64,000 nt of DNA, taken from positions 20,006 through 84,005 of the forward strand of contig JAGGWN010000123.1 in assembly GCA_021157415.1 (NCBI GenBank), written 5' to 3'. This document shows positions 54,668 to 63,356 of this stretch, piece after piece (positions within the stretch are counted from its first letter, which is position 1; every line of letters starts with the position of its first letter). This DNA is from Bacteroidales bacterium (GTDB lineage: Bacteria; Bacteroidota; Bacteroidia; Bacteroidales; VadinHA17). Made by a program: the position numbers and the translations under genes. Under the pieces are notes generated by a model. It had not been told where the DNA came from. It saw only the letters and a list, made by a program, of their open reading frames with translations, and ran no database searches.

Positions 54668-56794
54668 ATGAAACCAAATTTTTTGATTTTATTACTCTTT
54701 GCAGGACTTATTATAGGTGCTGCTGCCTGCAATTCTGGACGCATTCATTATCCCGTAACCAAAACAGTAAACCAGGTGGATGACTATTTCGGGGTCAAGG
54801 TTCAGGATCCGTATCGCTGGCTGGAAAACGACACCTCAAAAGAAACAGAAGCTTGGGTTAAGGCAGAGAACCGTATTACCTTTGCCTATCTGGACAAGAT
54901 TCCCTTCAGGGGAAAAATAAAAAAACGACTGGAAGAGTTGTGGGATTACCCAAAAATGTCTTCCCTGTGGAAAGAAGGAGGGTATTATTTCTTTGCCAAA
55001 AACAGCGGAATGCAAAACCAGAGTGTTTACTACATCCTGAAAGACCTGAAAAGTGAACCACAGGTGATCCTCGACCCCAATAAGTTATCCGTTGACGGGA
55101 CGGTAGCGTTGAGCAATTTTTCCGTTTCCAAAGACGGGAAATATCTGGGTTACGGTATTTCCCGCAGCGGCTCTGACTGGCAGGAATTTTTTATCAGGGA
55201 CATTCAAACAAAAAAAGACCTGCCCGATCACCTGAAATGGATCAAATTTTCGGGCCTGGCATGGCATGGGGAGGGTTTTTATTACAGCCGGTATGCCAAA
55301 CCTGTCCAAGGACAGGAGTTGATAGCTTCTAACCGCAACAGCAAGGTGTATTTTCACAAGACAGGTACTCCCCAGAAAGAAGACCGGCTGATCTATGAGG
55401 ATCCTGAACATCCCGACTGGAGCTTTTCACCTGACGTCACCGATGACCAACATTATCTGATCCTTTCCGTTACCCGATCCACCAGCGGGAATGCCCTGTA
55501 TCTAAAAGATCTTACACAAAAAAACGCTCCGCTGGTTAAAGTGGTTGAGAACTTTGACCATGATTACTGGGTGGTTGATCATACCGGCAACCGGCTGTTG
55601 ATCATGACCAATGATCAGGCTCCCCGCTACAAACTTATTGCCTTAAAAGATAATGACCTGAATATGGATCATGCCGTGGTGGTCTTGCCGGAAAATGAAA
55701 AGGAAGTGCTCACCGGTGTTGTTTTGGGAGGAGATAAGCTGATTGCAGAATATCTCAAAAATGCACATTCCGTGTTAAATATTTATGACCAACAGGGACA
55801 GTTTCTCCATGAGGTCTCCCTGCCGGGGATAGGTTCGGTAGCGGGTTTTCATGCCAGGCCGGGAGAGAATCTGGCTTTCTATACGTTTACTTCCTTTACC
55901 TTCCCCTCGGTGGTTTATAAATATGATATTGCCAACAACCGCTCGGAAGTTTACTTCAAACCGGACATTGACTTTGATTTCGATAATTATGTAACCAAAC
56001 AGGTCTTTTATTACAGCAAAGACAGCACACGTATTCCCATGTTTATCGTTCATCGCAAAGGCCTTAAAATGAACGGGAAAAATCCCACACTTCTTTACGG
56101 CTATGGTGGATTTAACATTAATCTTACCCCGTCTTTCAGGATCTCCCGGCTGATCTGGCTGGAAAACGGAGGTGTATATGCCATGGCCAATCTGCGGGGT
56201 GGAGGAGAATACGGAGAAAAATGGCACCAGGCCGGTACAAAAATGCATAAACAAAATGTATTTGACGATTTCATCTATGCGGCCAAGTACCTGATCCATG
56301 AAAAATACACCTCTCCCGCTCACCTGGCCATCCAGGGGGGATCCAACGGAGGGCTGCTGATAGGCGCTGTCGTTAACCAGGCACCGGAATTGTTCCGGGT
56401 AGCCCTGCCGGCTGTCGGTGTGATGGACATGTTGCGATATCATAAGTTTACCATAGGTCGTTACTGGGCATCCGATTACGGTACCAGCGAAGACAGTAAA
56501 GAGATGTTCGAATACCTGTACCACTACTCTCCCCTGCATAACATCAGGGCAGGAAAACCCTACCCGGCCATGATGATCACTACGGCCGACCATGATGACA
56601 GAGTGGTCCCGGCCCATAGTTTCAAATATGCAGCTACCTTGCAGGCTACCTACAAAGGGAATAATCCCATACTTATCCGGGTCGAAACAAAAGCAGGCCA
56701 CGGAGGAGGCAAACCTACCGCCAAACAGATCGAAGAAGCTGCCGATCTATACGCTTTTGCCTTTTATAATATCGGAATAACCCCGAAATATTAA
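54668..56794 (+). CDS. Prolyl oligopeptidase family serine peptidase (lipoprotein)
   Basis: About 708 residues from ATG 54668, which gives a lipobox signal (FAGLIIGAAAC); the track's TTG start at 54593 would add 25 charged residues. The N-terminal propeller begins VDDYFGVKVQDPYRWLEND, a prolyl-oligopeptidase hallmark. The C-terminal alpha/beta hydrolase has Ser in IQGGSNGGLLIGAVV, Asp in TADHDDRVVP and His in KAGHGGGKP, so the triad is complete. It cleaves short peptides after proline, probably in the periplasm for peptide catabolism. Confidence 0.95.
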   Translation: MKPNFLILLLFAGLIIGAAACNSGRIHYPVTKTVNQVDDYFGVKVQDPYRWLENDTSKETEAWVKAENRITFAYLDKIPFRGKIKKRLEELWDYPKMSSLWKEGGYYFFAKNSGMQNQSVYYILKDLKSEPQVILDPNKLSVDGTVALSNFSVSKDGKYLGYGISRSGSDWQEFFIRDIQTKKDLPDHLKWIKFSGLAWHGEGFYYSRYAKPVQGQELIASNRNSKVYFHKTGTPQKEDRLIYEDPEHPDWSFSPDVTDDQHYLILSVTRSTSGNALYLKDLTQKNAPLVKVVENFDHDYWVVDHTGNRLLIMTNDQAPRYKLIALKDNDLNMDHAVVVLPENEKEVLTGVVLGGDKLIAEYLKNAHSVLNIYDQQGQFLHEVSLPGIGSVAGFHARPGENLAFYTFTSFTFPSVVYKYDIANNRSEVYFKPDIDFDFDNYVTKQVFYYSKDSTRIPMFIVHRKGLKMNGKNPTLLYGYGGFNINLTPSFRISRLIWLENGGVYAMANLRGGGEYGEKWHQAGTKMHKQNVFDDFIYAAKYLIHEKYTSPAHLAIQGGSNGGLLIGAVVNQAPELFRVALPAVGVMDMLRYHKFTIGRYWASDYGTSEDSKEMFEYLYHYSPLHNIRAGKPYPAMMITTADHDDRVVPAHSFKYAATLQATYKGNNPILIRVETKAGHGGGKPTAKQIEEAADLYAFAFYNIGITPKY

Positions 56795-56822
56795 TCTCAA
56801 CACTCTTTCCCTTTTTTCCTGC

Positions 56823-57467
56823 ATGAAGAAAATAAAGTATGCTTACATAGTAATCGAAGGAAACATCGGGGCCGGGAAGACCTCTCTGGCTTCTATGATC
56901 GCGAAGGATTACAGGGCTCGCCTTATCCTGGAACAATTTTCCGACAATCCTTTCCTGGCAAAATTCTATGCACAACCCGAGAGATATGCTTTCCCCCTGG
57001 AAATGTCATTCCTGGCAGAAAGATATAATCAGTTAAAACACGAACTGGCCCAGCCCGAATTGTTTACCAGCTTCACCATCGCTGACTATTATTTTTCCAA
57101 ATCCCTGATTTTTGCTCAAAACAACCTGGGCAGGGATGAGTACATCCTGTATCAACAGATATTTTCCATTATTTACGATACACTTCCACGTCCTGACCTT
57201 TATGTGTACCTGCATGTTTCTATCGAACGCCTGCTTAAAAATATTGCACTGCGAGGCAGGGATTATGAAAAAAACATACATGCTGAATACCTTGAAAAGA
57301 TCCAAAATGGCTATTTCAGGTTTATGCGTCAGGAAAAGGACATCTCGTTTCTGGTAATAGATATTGACAACATCGATTTTGTAAAAAACCTTGAGGATTA
57401 CAAGAAGCTAACCCATTTGATCTTTTCAGGGAACTATCCCCCTGGGATAACACAAATACTAATTTGA
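56823..57467 (+). CDS. Deoxynucleoside kinase
   Basis: 214 residues, the usual size of the dNK/dGK-dAK family. The P-loop is VIEGNIGAGKTSLAS near residue 12. YLHVSIERLLKNIALRGRDYE contains the Arg-rich lid segment, and FTIADYYFSKSLIFA fits the substrate pocket. It phosphorylates deoxynucleosides to salvage them for dNTP pools. In Bacteroidetes it is typically a single gene. Substrate preference (dA, dG or dC) cannot be read here. Confidence 0.92.
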   Translation: MKKIKYAYIVIEGNIGAGKTSLASMIAKDYRARLILEQFSDNPFLAKFYAQPERYAFPLEMSFLAERYNQLKHELAQPELFTSFTIADYYFSKSLIFAQNNLGRDEYILYQQIFSIIYDTLPRPDLYVYLHVSIERLLKNIALRGRDYEKNIHAEYLEKIQNGYFRFMRQEKDISFLVIDIDNIDFVKNLEDYKKLTHLIFSGNYPPGITQILI

Positions 57468-57530
57468 TTGCACCCTCTCCAAAACCCCTAAATGCAGTTA
57501 TTTCCTCTTTTTACGCAAAAATATCAAGGA

Positions 57531-57564
57531 TTTTTTTTTTTTTTTTCAAAACTTCGTAGTTTTG
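57531..57564 (+). promoter_or_regulatory. Poly-T tract plus -7 element before the TPR lipoprotein
   Basis: Sixteen consecutive T (57531-57546) occupy the region where the -33 element would be, followed by TAGTTTTG (57557-57564), a full -7 match, 49 bases before the ATG. There is no TTTG at the -33 position, only T. Homopolymers of this length are slippage-prone. Confidence 0.5.
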
Positions 57565-57613
57565 TGATAGCATCTGAGAAGATTGTTAACATAACTCAAA
57601 TAACACATTAATT

Positions 57614-59323
57614 ATGAAAAGACTAATTTATGTATCTCTCGTGATTGCTACTGCTGCTGTTTTTAGCAGTTGTAGTGGTCTGAATAAAATGAAAAAAGAA
57701 GCCGGGAATATTAGCTATCAGGTTACCCCTAAAGTCCTGGAAGAACATGCCGGGCAGGTGAAAGTTGCCATTACCGGACAGTTTCCTGAAAAATATTTCA
57801 ACAAAAAAGCCACAGTTACGGCCATCCCGGTTCTGATTTACAATGGTGGTGAAAAAGCTTATGCCCCTGTTACCTTGCAGGGAGAAAGCGTCGAAGCCAA
57901 TAACAAAACCATCAGTTATTCCGGCGGTAAATTTTCCTACAACGGAGTAGTGGATTTCTCTGACAGCATGAGAATTTCTCATCTGGTATTGAGAGCCACA
58001 GCTTCTCTTAAAACCAAGTCTGTTGACTTCGAACCCGTTCCGCTGGCCGACGGGGTGATTGCTACCCCCACATTGGTGAAAAAAATGCCCCGGCCGACCT
58101 ATATACCGGATCATTATCAAAGAGTTGTTCCCAAAACAGGCGAAGCCGATATCAACTTTGTAATCAACCGTTACAATATTCGCCGTTCGGAACTGAAAGC
58201 TGAAGATATTAAAAGCCTGTTTGGTTTTATCCAGCAACTGCCGGCAACGCCAAATCTGAAATATACCGGAAGCGAAATTCATGGTTATGCTTCTCCCGAC
58301 GGACCTTACAAATTCAATGACAAACTCAGTAAGAAGCGTGCCGCCACAGTGGATAAATTCATGAAAAAAACATTAAAGTCCGGCAAGGTTTTGCCAAAAG
58401 GGGATGCAAAATTCACTGAACATTCTACTGCTGAAGACTGGGAAGGGTTTAAAAAACTGGTTGCCGCTTCAAACATGAAAGATAAAGATCTCATCCTGCG
58501 TGTTCTTTCCATGTACTCGGATCCAGATGTACGGGAAAAAGAGATTAAAAATATGGCAGAAGCTTATGATCAGTTGAAAAAAGATATTCTTCCCGAATTA
58601 CGCCGTTCGGTCATTCGCGTCAATGCTGACCTGATCGGGTTGTCAGATGATGAAATCCTGAATTATATTGAAACCAAACCGGACACCGTTTCCCTCGAAG
58701 CTATGCTGCATGCTGCCGGTCTTGTGAAAGATCTTGATAAAAAGCTGAAATATTACCAAATGGCTTTCGACAAAGAACCCCGGTGCATCCGTGCCATCAA
58801 CAATGTCGGAGCCGTTTATCTCCAGAAAGGCGATATAGCCAATGCCGAAAAAGCGTTCAAACAAGCCCAGGCATTAAAAGATATGGACCCGGTTAAAAGC
58901 AACCTCGGTTTTGTCGAGCTCATGAAAGGAAACCTTGATAAGGCATCTGAGTACTTTACTTCCATGCAGAAGCCTACCAAAGAGTCTAACTTCGGACTGG
59001 GAACCATTGCCATTATCAACGGAAAATATCAGGATGCTGTCAACTATTTCGGTACAGAACCTTCTTTCAATGCAGCACTGGCTAAATTACTCAATGGAGA
59101 TGTACAAGGTGCCAAGAGTACACTGGACGCTATTGACCATACATGCAAATGGAAAGAGTATCTGAAAGCGGTCGTAAACGCCAGGTTAGGTGATGACAAT
59201 GGTGTTTTTGAAAGCCTGAAAAAAGCCGTCGGAATGGATCCGAAACTGAAAGAAGAAGCAAAAACCGATATGGAATTTGCCAAATACTTTGAAAACGAAC
59301 AATTTAAGGCCATAGTACAGTAA
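57614..59323 (+). CDS. Large TPR lipoprotein of unknown function
   Basis: 569 residues. A signal peptide with lipobox (TAAVFSSC) indicates an envelope lipoprotein. The middle region (YIPDHYQRVVPKTGEADINF, then IHGYASPDGPYKFNDKLSKK) resembles an OmpA-like fragment, with the S-PDG and KRA-x-V pattern but no full motif. The last ~180 residues are TPR-like helical repeats (NNVGAVYLQKGDIANAEKAF). I recall similar proteins across Bacteroidetes but no established role. It follows a long poly-T tract and ends at a strong terminator shared with the convergent gene. Confidence 0.85.
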   Translation: MKRLIYVSLVIATAAVFSSCSGLNKMKKEAGNISYQVTPKVLEEHAGQVKVAITGQFPEKYFNKKATVTAIPVLIYNGGEKAYAPVTLQGESVEANNKTISYSGGKFSYNGVVDFSDSMRISHLVLRATASLKTKSVDFEPVPLADGVIATPTLVKKMPRPTYIPDHYQRVVPKTGEADINFVINRYNIRRSELKAEDIKSLFGFIQQLPATPNLKYTGSEIHGYASPDGPYKFNDKLSKKRAATVDKFMKKTLKSGKVLPKGDAKFTEHSTAEDWEGFKKLVAASNMKDKDLILRVLSMYSDPDVREKEIKNMAEAYDQLKKDILPELRRSVIRVNADLIGLSDDEILNYIETKPDTVSLEAMLHAAGLVKDLDKKLKYYQMAFDKEPRCIRAINNVGAVYLQKGDIANAEKAFKQAQALKDMDPVKSNLGFVELMKGNLDKASEYFTSMQKPTKESNFGLGTIAIINGKYQDAVNYFGTEPSFNAALAKLLNGDVQGAKSTLDAIDHTCKWKEYLKAVVNARLGDDNGVFESLKKAVGMDPKLKEEAKTDMEFAKYFENEQFKAIVQ

Positions 59324-59347
59324 AAAATAAAATGCAATAAAAAAAAA

Positions 59348-59370
59348 GCGGCAATACGCCGCTTTTTTTT
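59348..59370. terminator. Bidirectional terminator between the TPR lipoprotein and TrmH-family genes
   Basis: A-run, GCGGC, five-base loop, GCCGC, eight T. Short but GC-rich stem with A and T runs on both sides, serving both convergent genes. Confidence 0.88.
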
Positions 59371-59392
59371 ATACATATATATATAGATACGG

Positions 59393-59944
59393 TTACTCCT
59401 TTATCTTAAGATAAAAATCCCATAAAACGATCCCTGCACTTACGGATATATTGAAGGAATGTTTAGTGCCAAACTGAGGTATCTCAACACAATAGTCACT
59501 GATATCCACGATCTCCTGAGCAACGCCTTTTACCTCATGACCAAAAATCAGCGCATAGCGGCTGTTTCTGTCAGGCTGAAACTTATCAAGAGGGATGCTT
59601 CCTTCCGCCTGCTCAACGGATAGGATGGTATATCCCTCATTTCGGAGTTTACAGACAGCCTCAGCCGTATGCTCAAAATATTGCCAGGGCACCGATTCGG
59701 TAGCACCAAGGGCTGTTTTCCTTATTTCCCGGTGAGGAGGGCAAGCGGTTATCCCGCATAGAAACACCGCCTCGGCAAGAAACCCATCCGCAGTCCTGAA
59801 AACCGATCCGATATTGTGAAGGCTCCGGACATTGTCAAGGATTACGATTACCGGAAACTTATGTGCTTGCCGGTATTCTTCAATACTCTTTCGTCCAAGC
59901 TCCTCGTTTTTTAATTTTCTGAATGTTCCTTTTACCATATCCAT
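59393..59944 (-). CDS. TrmH-family (SpoU) RNA methyltransferase
   Basis: 183 residues of SPOUT fold. Motifs are VIVILDNVRSLHNIGSVFRTAD (motif 1), YALIFGHEVKGVAQEIVD (motif 2) and VEIPQFGTKHSFNISVSAGI (motif 3, knot). It methylates ribose 2'-O in tRNA or rRNA using SAM. Compact length matches TrmL/TrmH-like members without an N-terminal substrate domain, so the target nucleotide is unknown. It is convergent with the TPR lipoprotein gene. A minus-strand TATTTTTG lies at 59958-59965, a possible -7 element. Confidence 0.92.
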   Translation of the reverse strand: MDMVKGTFRKLKNEELGRKSIEEYRQAHKFPVIVILDNVRSLHNIGSVFRTADGFLAEAVFLCGITACPPHREIRKTALGATESVPWQYFEHTAEAVCKLRNEGYTILSVEQAEGSIPLDKFQPDRNSRYALIFGHEVKGVAQEIVDISDYCVEIPQFGTKHSFNISVSAGIVLWDFYLKIKE

Positions 59945-60035
59945 GGATGCTTACTTGCAAAAATACGTATAAATATGTCATCCCGGACATTCTCTCCGGG
60001 CGGGAGCGAAAAAAGCCGATACGCTGAAAAACATA

Positions 60036-60066
60036 TTTGATTTCTATTTGAAAAAAATTACTTTTG
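60036..60066 (+). promoter_or_regulatory. Predicted promoter of sucC
   Basis: TTTG, exactly 19 bases, TACTTTTG. Both elements match the Bacteroidetes consensus perfectly, and the -7 ends 24 bases before the sucC ATG. This is the best promoter match in the window. Confidence 0.72.
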
Positions 60067-60090
60067 AAACTCATTTTTAAAATACATTCG

Positions 60091-61281
60091 ATGAATATAC
60101 ATGAGTATCAAGGGAAAAATATTCTGAAAAGTTACGGGGTTGCCATCCAGGAGGGGATCGTAGCTGAAACCCCCGAAAAAGCAGTGGAAGCTGCCAAGGA
60201 ACTCAGCAAGCATACCGGTACAAAGCTGTGGGTTATCAAGGCTCAGATCCATGCCGGCGGACGCGGCAAAGGAGGAGGCGTTAAACTGGCCAGGAACATT
60301 GATGACGTGAAAGCCCTGGCAAAAAAAATGATCGGGATGACCCTGGTCACTCACCAGACAGGCCCTGAAGGGAAAGTGGTACATAAGGTTCTGGTTGCTG
60401 AGGATGTTTACTACCCCGGCGAATCGAATATAAAAGAATACTATATGAGCGTGCTCTTAAATCGCCAGACCGGCAGGAATGTGATTATGTATTCCACCGA
60501 AGGTGGCATGGACATCGAAGCTGTAGCTGAAAAAACACCCCATCTGATCTTCAGGGAAGAAATTGACCCTGCCATCGGTCTGCTCGGGTTCCAAGCTCGC
60601 CGTATAGCCTTCAACCTGGGCCTGAGCGGAAAAGCTTTCAAAGAAATGGTGCGCTTTGTAAGTGCCCTGTACACTGCGTATGTAAAAACCGATAGCTCCC
60701 TGTTTGAGATAAACCCGGTACTCAAAACTTCCGATGACCGGATCCTGGCTGTCGATTGTAAAGTGAACCTGGATGACAATGCCCTGTTCCGCCATAAGGA
60801 TTATATGGAACTCCGCGATCTGGCCGAAGAAGATCCCGCCGAGGTGGAAGCCAGCAAACACGATCTGAACTTTATTAAACTGGACGGCAATGTAGGATGT
60901 ATGGTCAATGGTGCCGGCCTGGCCATGGCCACTATGGATATCATCAAACTCTCCGGTGGACAACCGGCCAATTTTCTGGATGTGGGAGGGACTGCCAATG
61001 CTGAAACAGTAGAAGCAGGCTTCCGTATTATCCTGAAAGACCCAAACGTTAAAGCAATCCTTATCAATATCTTCGGAGGGATCGTGCGTTGTGACCGCGT
61101 AGCCCAGGGAGTGGTAGATGCTTATCACTCCGTCGGAAACATTACCGTTCCGGTTATAGTCAGGTTGCAGGGAACCAACGCCGAAGAAGGCAAAAAACTG
61201 ATTGATGACTCAGGATTGAAAGTTTATTCGGCGATTACACTTCAGGAAGCTGCTGATAAAGTGAAAGAACTGGTGGGATAA
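60091..61281 (+). CDS. sucC: Succinyl-CoA ligase (ADP-forming) beta subunit
   Basis: 396 residues from ATG 60091 (MNIHEYQGKNILKSYGV), the normal N-terminus. The track's TTG start at 60064 lies inside the predicted -7 element and would add nine non-family residues. The ATP-grasp domain has IHAGGRGKGGGVKLAR and VEINPV-type ENPV (FEINPVLKTSD). The C-terminal CoA-ligase domain has NGAGLAMATMDIIKL and NIFGGIVRCDRVAQGV. It makes ATP from succinyl-CoA in the TCA cycle or reverse reactions. The alpha subunit sucD is not adjacent. Confidence 0.96.
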   Translation: MNIHEYQGKNILKSYGVAIQEGIVAETPEKAVEAAKELSKHTGTKLWVIKAQIHAGGRGKGGGVKLARNIDDVKALAKKMIGMTLVTHQTGPEGKVVHKVLVAEDVYYPGESNIKEYYMSVLLNRQTGRNVIMYSTEGGMDIEAVAEKTPHLIFREEIDPAIGLLGFQARRIAFNLGLSGKAFKEMVRFVSALYTAYVKTDSSLFEINPVLKTSDDRILAVDCKVNLDDNALFRHKDYMELRDLAEEDPAEVEASKHDLNFIKLDGNVGCMVNGAGLAMATMDIIKLSGGQPANFLDVGGTANAETVEAGFRIILKDPNVKAILINIFGGIVRCDRVAQGVVDAYHSVGNITVPVIVRLQGTNAEEGKKLIDDSGLKVYSAITLQEAADKVKELVG

Positions 61282-61304
61282 ATAATTCCCGATAAACCTT
61301 AACA

Positions 61305-61332
61305 AAATCCTGCTTCCATAAGCAGGATTTTT
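61305..61332 (+). terminator. Rho-independent terminator after sucC
   Basis: AAATCCTGCTT, four-base loop CCAT, AAGCAGGATTT, then T-run. Eleven perfect pairs, 23 bases after the sucC stop. Confidence 0.9.
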
Positions 61333-61367
61333 GCTTTCCTTCTTATCTGTTTAATAACCCATGATCT

Positions 61368-62660
61368 TTATCTATCCTTTCTGAATACAGGCAATGTCAT
61401 ACACCTGGCCCCTCCTCCTCCCCTAGGCAATTCGGATCCGTCTATGGTGATCACACAACGTCTGTATTTCTCCGGTTCTTTTGCTCCGGCAGCTACCTCT
61501 TTGGCATCCATCACCTCAAAGCCATGACGACTCATTTCCTCGATGGTATAAACGTTCCTGGCATACCCCATAACACGTCCCGGAGCAAGTGCAAAAAAAT
61601 TGGCGCCGCTGTGCCATTGCTCCCGTTCCTGTATCCAGATATCATTCTTCCCCCCGCAAAGCAAGGGCTTCATTTCCATACCCAACTCCTTCAGACCTTT
61701 TATCAGGTTATCAACATACCTTATGCCCGTAACTTTACCATTTCCTACCGAAATCATAACCGTCTGATACCGGGAGGGTTTCAGAATAATCGGTTCAAAC
61801 ACCATGCAATACTCCTGATCCAGCAACGTAAAAACCATATCCAGATGTATAAAAGACTCCGGCTGAGAAGGCAACTCCTGCACCAGCACATGAAACGGTT
61901 CCTTTCTGAATTTTCCTATTTCCTTAATAAGGCTGTCAATGGCATGCGTGGAAGTCCTTATACCATTCCCGATAATCAGGATATCTTCGCGGGCTACCAA
62001 TACATCGCCTCCCTCAATACGCACATCTTTTCCTGACATCATACTACCGGAGACCAATTTTTCCTGATGAAAAAGAGGATGATGCCTAAAAATCAACTCC
62101 ATAATAACCGACTCCCTGGAACGTACCGTTGTTGCCATCCTGCCGGTAAACAACCGGTCAAAAACAGTAAAGCCGGAATCACGGGTAAAAAACAGGTTAT
62201 GCAAAGGTCTTAGCGCATAGCGGTCTTTACTTAAAAAGTGTGTGAGAGAATCATGCGGTTTCTTAACCCCTTCTATCAAACAGGATACCAGTTTCTCAGC
62301 ACTTAGGTTCATCATGACCTCAATAAGTGTTTCTTCTGTCTCGCGCAAACAAGCTTCCCGGATGATATTCATCCTGATATTTTCATCCTGCAGCACCTCC
62401 GTCAGTAAGTCCCTCACTTCCAACACCTCGGCATATCTGGCGAGCACCCGGTAAAACGGTGCATATTCATCGCTGGCAATGGAATGGTTTAATATGTCGC
62501 TATACAGTAAACGCTCAGCATCCTGAGGAGTCATATCCTCAATCTCCGGCCCGGGAGTGTGTACCAATACCGTCACAAGCTGCCCGGTTTCCGAATAAAT
62601 CCTTACTTTTTCTCTCCCTGCGGAGAAGGATCTTTTTTCAGATGTCTTTTGCATTCCCAA
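61368..62660 (-). CDS. arcA: Arginine deiminase
   Basis: 430 residues, close to typical ArcA (~410). Guanidino-modifying fold landmarks are TVLVHTPGPEIEDMTP near the N-terminus, FTRDSGFTVFDRLF (substrate Asp), IRIEGGDVLVAREDIL, FIHLDMVFTLLD with the catalytic His, and the terminal GGGGARCMTLPVF with the nucleophile Cys. It hydrolyses arginine to citrulline and ammonia, for energy or acid tolerance. No ornithine transcarbamylase or carbamate kinase lies nearby, so a complete ADI pathway is not shown. It is convergent with sucC. Confidence 0.95.
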   Translation of the reverse strand: MGMQKTSEKRSFSAGREKVRIYSETGQLVTVLVHTPGPEIEDMTPQDAERLLYSDILNHSIASDEYAPFYRVLARYAEVLEVRDLLTEVLQDENIRMNIIREACLRETEETLIEVMMNLSAEKLVSCLIEGVKKPHDSLTHFLSKDRYALRPLHNLFFTRDSGFTVFDRLFTGRMATTVRSRESVIMELIFRHHPLFHQEKLVSGSMMSGKDVRIEGGDVLVAREDILIIGNGIRTSTHAIDSLIKEIGKFRKEPFHVLVQELPSQPESFIHLDMVFTLLDQEYCMVFEPIILKPSRYQTVMISVGNGKVTGIRYVDNLIKGLKELGMEMKPLLCGGKNDIWIQEREQWHSGANFFALAPGRVMGYARNVYTIEEMSRHGFEVMDAKEVAAGAKEPEKYRRCVITIDGSELPRGGGGARCMTLPVFRKDR

Positions 62661-62756
62661 TACGTATTTTCATGAAACAATATGCCACATACGTAAACCC
62701 GTTGTACTATAACGTCCTTACGACAAAACAAATAAGATATTATACGTAGATATTTT

Positions 62757-63266
62757 CTACTTTTTCATTACCAGTGTACCGGCAATCATATCATGCAACG
62801 CTTGTTTTTTTTCGGTAAGACCGGCCAGAACATAGCCGATGTACAGGGTCATATTGGAGATGATCTTACTGAAATATCTTGCCGTAGCTCTGCCAAAAGT
62901 AATCCGGTTTCCTTCCAAATCGGTCACAATTAAATTCAATGCCATTTTTCCAAGGGTCGCCTGTGCCCTGGAAGATTGCATAAAAGCAAAATATAACCAT
63001 CCCAGCAGAAGATTGATCAGGACAATCAGCAAAACAAACCCAAATATCCCGGCTACTCCAAGAAATGTCAACCCTTCATTCAATGGGTTATTTTCCAGTT
63101 TGATCGCTGATAATATAATCCCGCCGATAAACGGCAGGGATAAGATAAAACCGGCAAACTGTAAAATAAAATAATCGATCAGGTAGGCCACAAACCGAAG
63201 CCAGAAACCTGCATACCGGAATTCCTTTTTGTTTTCTTCTGTTAAAGTTTCCATCTTTGTATCCAT
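62757..63266 (-). CDS. RDD family membrane protein
   Basis: About 169 residues from ATG 63266 (MDTKMETLTEENKKEF); the track start at 63326 adds 20 uncharacteristic residues. The hallmark Arg and two Asp of RDD proteins appear in FWLRFVAYLIDYFILQF. Three or four membrane helices follow, with ATLGKMALNLIVTDLEG and LHDMIAGTLVMKK at the end. RDD proteins are often linked to transport or Na+ exchange, but here the role is unknown. It is a single minus-strand gene. Confidence 0.88.
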   Translation of the reverse strand: MDTKMETLTEENKKEFRYAGFWLRFVAYLIDYFILQFAGFILSLPFIGGIILSAIKLENNPLNEGLTFLGVAGIFGFVLLIVLINLLLGWLYFAFMQSSRAQATLGKMALNLIVTDLEGNRITFGRATARYFSKIISNMTLYIGYVLAGLTEKKQALHDMIAGTLVMKK

Positions 63267-63356
63267 TATAATGTAATGACTATAACTTATTGACGAAATA
63301 TACGAAATTTTAAGAACAGTTTCCATTTATTATATCAACTAAAATATCAGGTTCGC

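Noticed and set aside
55775-56701. 308-residue minus-strand ORF over the prolyl oligopeptidase
   Set aside because: A long shadow. The plus-strand frame has all catalytic residues.
60064-60090. TTG start for sucC given in the ORF track
   Set aside because: It lies inside the predicted -7 element and adds residues not seen in the family; ATG 60091 gives the standard N-terminus.
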